From: JAIBJN01 sp963775395 | GTDB taxonomy: Bacteria > Actinomycetota > Thermoleophilia > Gaiellales > Gaiellaceae | Direction: 5' to 3' | DNA length: 64,000 bases | Assembly: GCA_963775395.1 (NCBI GenBank) | Contig: CAVZIX010000015.1 | Span: 1 to 64,000, forward strand | Part shown: in pieces, positions 60,604 to 64,000 of the stretch | How the letters are laid out: each line of letters begins with the position of its first letter | How positions within the stretch are numbered: the stretch's first letter is position 1 | The notes under the pieces: model-generated | Databases searched by the model: none | What the model saw: only the letters and a program-made list of their open reading frames with translations | Told to the model about the DNA's origin: nothing | Translations under genes and position numbers: made by a program

Positions 60604-61471
60604 CTAGGCCGGGTCGTCCTGGAACCAGAAGAGGCCCAGCGTGCCCGGGCCGCCGTGCGTGCCGATTACGGGGCCGAGCGTCGTGACGATGTCGAGCGAG
60701 GCGTGCGGGCGCGCGGCGCGCATGCGCGCGACGAGGGCCTCGGCGTCCTGCGGGGCCGCTGCGTGGCCGACGCCGACGTGCAGGTCGGGCGAGTCCTCGG
60801 TGCCCTCGAGGAAGAGGCGCTCGAACTCGGCCAGCGCCTTCGCGCGGCCGCGGACGCGCTTGAGCGGGGCGACCTCGCCGTCGTCGAAGGCGAGGATGGG
60901 CTTGACGGAGAGGAGCTGGCCCGCGAGACCGGCCGCCTTGCCGACCCGGCCCCCGCGGACGAGGTACTCGAGCGTCTCGACGGTGAAGAGGAGTCCGCGA
61001 AGCCGCTTGAAGCGCTCGACGAGCGCGTCGATCTCCTCCATCGTCGTCCCGGCCTGGAGCCGACGCTGGATGGCGTCCGCGAGGATGACCGTGCCGCCCG
61101 AGGTGACGCCCGAGTCGATGACGGTGACGCGCGAGTCGCCCGCTGACTCGGCTCGCCAGCCGGGCACTCTCGCACGTGCCCGAGAGCTTCGACGAGAGCA
61201 TGACTGCCAGGACGTGCTCGTAGCCTGCGAGCTCCTCGTAGACGGCGGCGAAGTCGGCCGGCGTCGGCTGCGAGCTCTTGGGCGCCTGCGAGGCGTCCCT
61301 CAGGCGGGCGTAGAACTCGTCCGGGGTGATGTCGACGTAGTCACGGAACGTCTCGTCCCCGAAGCTGACGTACAGCGGCACCATGCGCCAGTTGGGGTGC
61401 CGAGCCCGCGCGTCCGGACAGTCGGCCGTCGAGTCGAGGACGATGGCGGTGTTCTCAGCGGAGAGCTGCAC
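60604..61471 (-). pseudogene. DegV/FakB fatty-acid-binding protein, frameshifted
   Basis: A DegV-family protein, the FakB lipid carrier that presents fatty acids to FakA for phosphorylation. The first frame has TAIVLDSTADCP, MVPLYVSFGDETFRDYVDI and AVMLSSKLSGTCESARLA. The second has VTVIDSGVTSGGTVILADAI, LEYLVRGGRVGKAAGLAGQLLSVKPIL and IGTHGGPGTLGLFW. Removing one base at 61150-61151 joins ARLAS to ESAGDSRV. The span is 868 bases, one over a multiple of three. Its gene overlaps the receiver gene and lies near fakA. Sequence error is likely. Confidence 0.87.
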
Positions 61472-61853
61472 CGCGCCCCGCGGCGTCCCTCACGGCGCCG
61501 ACGATCTCGTCCAGCTCGCGGTCCTTGGTGAGGCAGGCGACGGCGCCGGCCTCGTAGAGCGCATCGATCTCCTCCGTCTCCGCCGTGGCCGTGAGGACGA
61601 CGACGGCCGTCCTGGGACAGCCCTCGCCGATCGCAGCGGTCGTCTCGACCCCGTCGAGCTCGGGCAGCCGGTAGTCCATCAGCACGACGTCGGGCTTCAA
61701 GCGCAGGCAGACGTCGAGGGCACTGCGCCCGTCACCGACGGCGGCGACGACGTCGAGATCGGGGACGAGGCCGAGCAAGAGCTCGAGCGACTCGCGGAAA
61801 ACGTCGTTGTCCTCCACGAGGACGACAGTGATCGGATCCTGCACCTCGGGCAC
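61455..61853 (-). CDS. Stand-alone response-regulator receiver protein
   Basis: A 132-residue CheY-like receiver with no output domain. The acidic pocket is VVLVEDNDVF (Glu14, Asp15), the phospho-acceptor is Asp60 in VVLMDYRLPELDG, Thr89 is in VVLTATAE, and Lys110 is in ACLTKDRELDEIV. It should be phosphorylated by a histidine kinase encoded elsewhere. It sits between fakA and fakB, overlapping fakB by 17 bases and lying 9 bases after fakA, so it is made with them. Control of fatty-acid kinase activity by protein contact is an inference from this position. Confidence 0.88.
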   Translation of the reverse strand: MPEVQDPITVVLVEDNDVFRESLELLLGLVPDLDVVAAVGDGRSALDVCLRLKPDVVLMDYRLPELDGVETTAAIGEGCPRTAVVVLTATAETEEIDALYEAGAVACLTKDRELDEIVGAVRDAAGRGAALR

Positions 61854-61862
61854 AGTATGGGT

Positions 61863-63431
61863 CTATTCGGCCGCGAACAGAAGGGGATAGTGCGGCTGCC
61901 CGCCGTCGTGCACCTCGACCTCCAGGTCCGGGTGCGCCTCCTGCACGTAGGAGAGCAGGTCGTCGACCCCCTCGGCCTGCTCGCCGACGAGGATCGTGAG
62001 GATGTCGGCGCCCTCCTCGAGCAGCCGTTCCACGACCTCCCGGGCCACGGGCTGCAGCACCGGGCCCGTCGTGACCGGCTCGCCGTCCATGAGTCCGAGG
62101 TACTGACCCTCCTCCACGGTGAGATCGCCGACGACGGCGTCGCGCGAGGCTTTCGTGACCGCCCCGGCGCGCACGCCTGCGGCGGCTTCCTCCATCTCCG
62201 CGGCGTTCTCCTCGGCCGAGCGGTTGCCGTCGAAGGAGACCATCGCGCCGAGCCCGGCCTGCACCGAGCGCGTAGGGACGAGCCGTGTCGGCTTCGCAGT
62301 CGCGCCGACGGCCTGCTCGGCGGCGAGGATGACGTTCTTGTTGTTCGGGAGGACGACGGCCTCGGACGCCGGCAGCGCCTCGACTGCGGCCACGATGTCG
62401 GCGGTCGCCGGGTTCATCGACTGCCCGCCCTCGACGACCGACGCTCCGAGGCTCTCGAACAGCTTCCTCGTCCCGGCGCCCGCGGCCACGGCGACGACGC
62501 CCGTGAGCGTGGTCTCGACGGCCAGGAGCCGCTCTTCGCGCTCGGCGGTCTGGACGTGCATGTTCTTCACGTCCACCTCCTCGATCACGCCCACGGACGT
62601 GGCGAGCGCGAGCGCCGCGCCGGGGTCGTCCGTGTGCACGTGCACCTTGACCGCCCCCGGGCCGCCCACGACGAGGAGCGAGTCGCCGAGCTTCAGGAGC
62701 TCCGCTTCGAGGGTGTCCGGGTCGACCGCGTCTCCTTCGACGAAGAACGACGTGCAGTAGCGAAAGGCCGAGAGCTCCAGGTGGACGGCCTCCGTCGGAA
62801 CGTGCTCGAGGATGGGCGCAGGCTCGGGGAGGTCCTCGCCGCGAACGTGGGACGCGACGCCGCGCACGATCTCGAGCAGGCCGGCCCCGCCCGCGTCGAC
62901 GACGCCCGCCTGCTTGAGGACGTCGAGCTGCTCGGTCGTGGCCTCGAGCGCCTTCTCGCCGTGCGCGACGAGGTCGCCGAGCGCGTCCTCGACGGATGCG
63001 TCCGTGCCGGCGAGCTCCTCCGCGCGCTCGGCCAGCGCTCGCGCGACGGTCAGGATCGTCCCTTCCTGTGCGTTGCGAACGGCGCCGTAACCTGCGTCGC
63101 TCGCCGCCCGCAGAGCGCGCGCCAGCGCCTCCACGTCGAACGTGCCGTCGTCGGGGACAGCACTCAGGAAGCCGCGCGCGAGCTGCGACAGGATCACGCC
63201 GGAGTTCCCGCGTGCGCCCATGAGGATCGCGCGCCCGATGTCGGCGCCGGGGTCGCGGTCGAGCGCGTCGACGACCGCCCGCACCGTGAGGGTCATGTTC
63301 GTCCCCGTGTCCCCGTCCGGAACGGGGTACACGTTGAGGTCGTCGATGCGCGCGCGGCTCGCCTCGAGCGCGGCAAGCGCCGCGCTGACGAGCGCTACAG
63401 CGCCTTCTCGACGCGGCCCGACTTCAGGCAC
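61863..63431 (-). CDS. fakA: Fatty acid kinase subunit FakA (DAK phosphatase/YloV family)
   Basis: A 522-residue FakA-type protein. The N-terminal DhaL kinase domain has DDLNVYPVPDGDTGTNMTLTV (about 31-50) and ILMGARGNSGVILSQLARGF, with VVDAGGAGLLEIVRG. The C-terminal domain has YCTSFFVEG, DSLLVVGGPGAVKVHVHTDDPG and VVLPNNKNVILAAEQA, typical of the FakB-docking part. With FakB it phosphorylates exogenous fatty acids, giving acyl-phosphate for PlsX/PlsY. ATG 63431 lies inside the end of rpmB (37-base overlap). Downstream are the receiver and fakB genes. Confidence 0.92.
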   Translation of the reverse strand: MPEVGPRREGAVALVSAALAALEASRARIDDLNVYPVPDGDTGTNMTLTVRAVVDALDRDPGADIGRAILMGARGNSGVILSQLARGFLSAVPDDGTFDVEALARALRAASDAGYGAVRNAQEGTILTVARALAERAEELAGTDASVEDALGDLVAHGEKALEATTEQLDVLKQAGVVDAGGAGLLEIVRGVASHVRGEDLPEPAPILEHVPTEAVHLELSAFRYCTSFFVEGDAVDPDTLEAELLKLGDSLLVVGGPGAVKVHVHTDDPGAALALATSVGVIEEVDVKNMHVQTAEREERLLAVETTLTGVVAVAAGAGTRKLFESLGASVVEGGQSMNPATADIVAAVEALPASEAVVLPNNKNVILAAEQAVGATAKPTRLVPTRSVQAGLGAMVSFDGNRSAEENAAEMEEAAAGVRAGAVTKASRDAVVGDLTVEEGQYLGLMDGEPVTTGPVLQPVAREVVERLLEEGADILTILVGEQAEGVDDLLSYVQEAHPDLEVEVHDGGQPHYPLLFAAE

Positions 63432-63586
63432 CGCGCGCAGACGTAGCTCCGGCGCACCGCTCCGTTCACGAGGATGCGAACCCGCTGGAGGTTGGGGTTG
63501 AAGCGGCGCTTCGTCGCCACCATCGAGTGGCTTCGGTTGTGACCGAACGACGGGCCCTTCCCACAGACTGCGCAGACCTTGGACAT
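63395..63586 (-). CDS. rpmB: 50S ribosomal protein L28
   Basis: A 63-residue L28. SKVCAVCGKGPSFGHNRSHSMVATKRRFNPNLQRVRI and SYVCARCLKSGRV are canonical, and the four cysteines mark the zinc-binding form. ATG 63586 has TATACT 9 bases upstream and no clear ribosome site. The rpmB-fakA-recG order is typical of Gram-positive bacteria. Confidence 0.97.
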   Translation of the reverse strand: MSKVCAVCGKGPSFGHNRSHSMVATKRRFNPNLQRVRILVNGAVRRSYVCARCLKSGRVEKAL

Positions 63587-63595
63587 CGGCGGATG

Positions 63596-63601
63596 AGTAT
63601 A
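63596..63601 (-). promoter_or_regulatory. Probable -10 element (TATACT) of rpmB
   Basis: TATACT on the minus strand lies 9 bases before ATG 63586, in the 22-base gap after ribH. A transcript from here would have almost no leader. It is the closest match to the -10 consensus in the window. Confidence 0.55.
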
Positions 63602-63608
63602 GCGACAG

Positions 63609-64000
63609 CTACTGCGGCGCCCGGGCGCGCAGAAGGCCGAAGACATCGGCCATCTCGAGCGCGGAGCGGGCAGCCTCGGCGCCCTTGTTGCCGCGCGCTC
63701 CGCCGGCGCGCTCCTCGGCCTGGGCCTTCGTCTCGGTCGTGAGGACTCCAAAGCTCACGGGGACGCCCGTCTCGAGCGCCGCGAGCTGAAGACCGCTCGC
63801 CGCCTCGCCGGCGACGTAGTCGAAGTGCGGCGTCTCGCCGCGGACGATGCACCCGAGCGCGACGATGCACGCGTACTGGCGGGTCTTGGCGAGCGCCATG
63901 GCGCCGAGCGGGAGCTCGAAGGCGCCGGGAACCGGAACGACGTCGATGCGGTCGCGCTCGACGCCCGCCTCCTCGAGCGCCGCGATGGCACCGTCCAGAA
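63609..64000 (-). CDS. ribH: 6,7-dimethyl-8-ribityllumazine synthase (5' end outside the window)
   Basis: The C-terminal 130 residues of lumazine synthase, which joins the ribitylated pyrimidine and dihydroxybutanone phosphate in riboflavin synthesis. LDGAIAALEEAGV, VVPVPGAFELPLGAMALAKT, CIVALGCIVRGETPHFDYVAGEAASGL and VPVSFGVLTTETKAQAEERAG are canonical, including the active-site His of TPHFDYV. The start codon lies beyond base 64000. The tail continues GARGNKGAEAARSALEMADVFGLL. Confidence 0.95.
   Translation of the reverse strand, partial: LDGAIAALEEAGVERDRIDVVPVPGAFELPLGAMALAKTRQYACIVALGCIVRGETPHFDYVAGEAASGLQLAALETGVPVSFGVLTTETKAQAEERAGGARGNKGAEAARSALEMADVFGLLRARAPQ

Noticed and set aside
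61383..63446. Long plus-strand frame covering the fakA region
   Set aside because: It is antisense to FakA and the receiver gene, whose motifs are unambiguous; it arises from high GC content.

Overview
The window is 64 kb of very GC-rich DNA, roughly 70 percent by eye, with GTG and TTG starts common and genes packed with 1- to 40-base overlaps. Gene content points to a deep-branching actinobacterium, plausibly Thermoleophilia (Gaiellales/Solirubrobacterales-like): F420-dependent (LLM-class) oxidoreductases with an F420:NADPH oxidoreductase, a large ECF sigma factor paired with a YCII protein, and the order rpmF-plsX-acpP-rnc and smc-ftsY-ffh-rpsP-rimM-trmD-lepB-rplS-rnhB. The lineage is inference; no rRNA, tRNA or CRISPR array was seen.

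Layout. 0-7.3 kb holds scattered accessory genes: a YjbR-like protein, a frameshifted LLM oxidoreductase, the YCII/ECF sigma pair, a B3/B4-GNAT fusion, a secreted GH3 beta-glucosidase and an EamA transporter. 7.3-12.9 kb, minus strand, is a compact probable catabolic run: DHFR-like, citryl-CoA-lyase-like, PaaK-like CoA ligase, MetE-like, VOC dioxygenase-like, GST and a PhnB-like protein. 13-21 kb is mixed: LLM oxidoreductase, F420:NADPH oxidoreductase, secreted beta-propeller protein, aquaporin, thioesterase, nitroreductase, MFS exporter and ATP-grasp ligase. 21.2-37.1 kb is the most distinctive stretch: a MetE-like protein, an ammonia-lyase-fold protein lacking the MIO tripeptide, a Gfo/Idh oxidoreductase and a nucleoside hydrolase; an oligopeptide-type ABC importer; then two divergent zinc alcohol dehydrogenases, one heading an overlapping operon with a formaldehyde-activating-enzyme homologue, an enolase-superfamily enzyme, an amidohydrolase and a PLP dehydratase. 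This looks like uptake and breakdown of an unknown methylated or formaldehyde-releasing compound.

37-64 kb is mostly housekeeping on the minus strand. From high to low coordinate: ribH (partial at the edge), rpmB, fakA, a receiver protein, fakB, a cupin, recG, rsmD, coaD, a coiled-coil protein, DUF177, rpmF, plsX, acpP and rnc. An inserted block follows (ROK kinase, SDR, rpiA, YedY-like, ferredoxin reductase, DUF6510), then a short SMC, ftsY, dodecin (plus strand), ffh, rpsP, khpA, rimM, trmD, two lepB paralogues, rplS, rnhB, yraN, comM and dprA.

Window-wide patterns. Ten genes carry a TANNNT hexamer exactly 6 or 7 bases before the start codon, which suggests leaderless transcripts. Seven genes are broken by what reads as one extra G or C, more likely sequence or assembly error than seven real pseudogenes. 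Several clear genes (sigma factor, fae, rnc, recG, one lepB) have no ATG, GTG or TTG at the expected start. Four convergent gene pairs share a CTAG as both stop codons. Two intergenic regions hold large palindromic structures (54886-55054 and 60441-60570). No intergenic stretch exceeds 300 bases.
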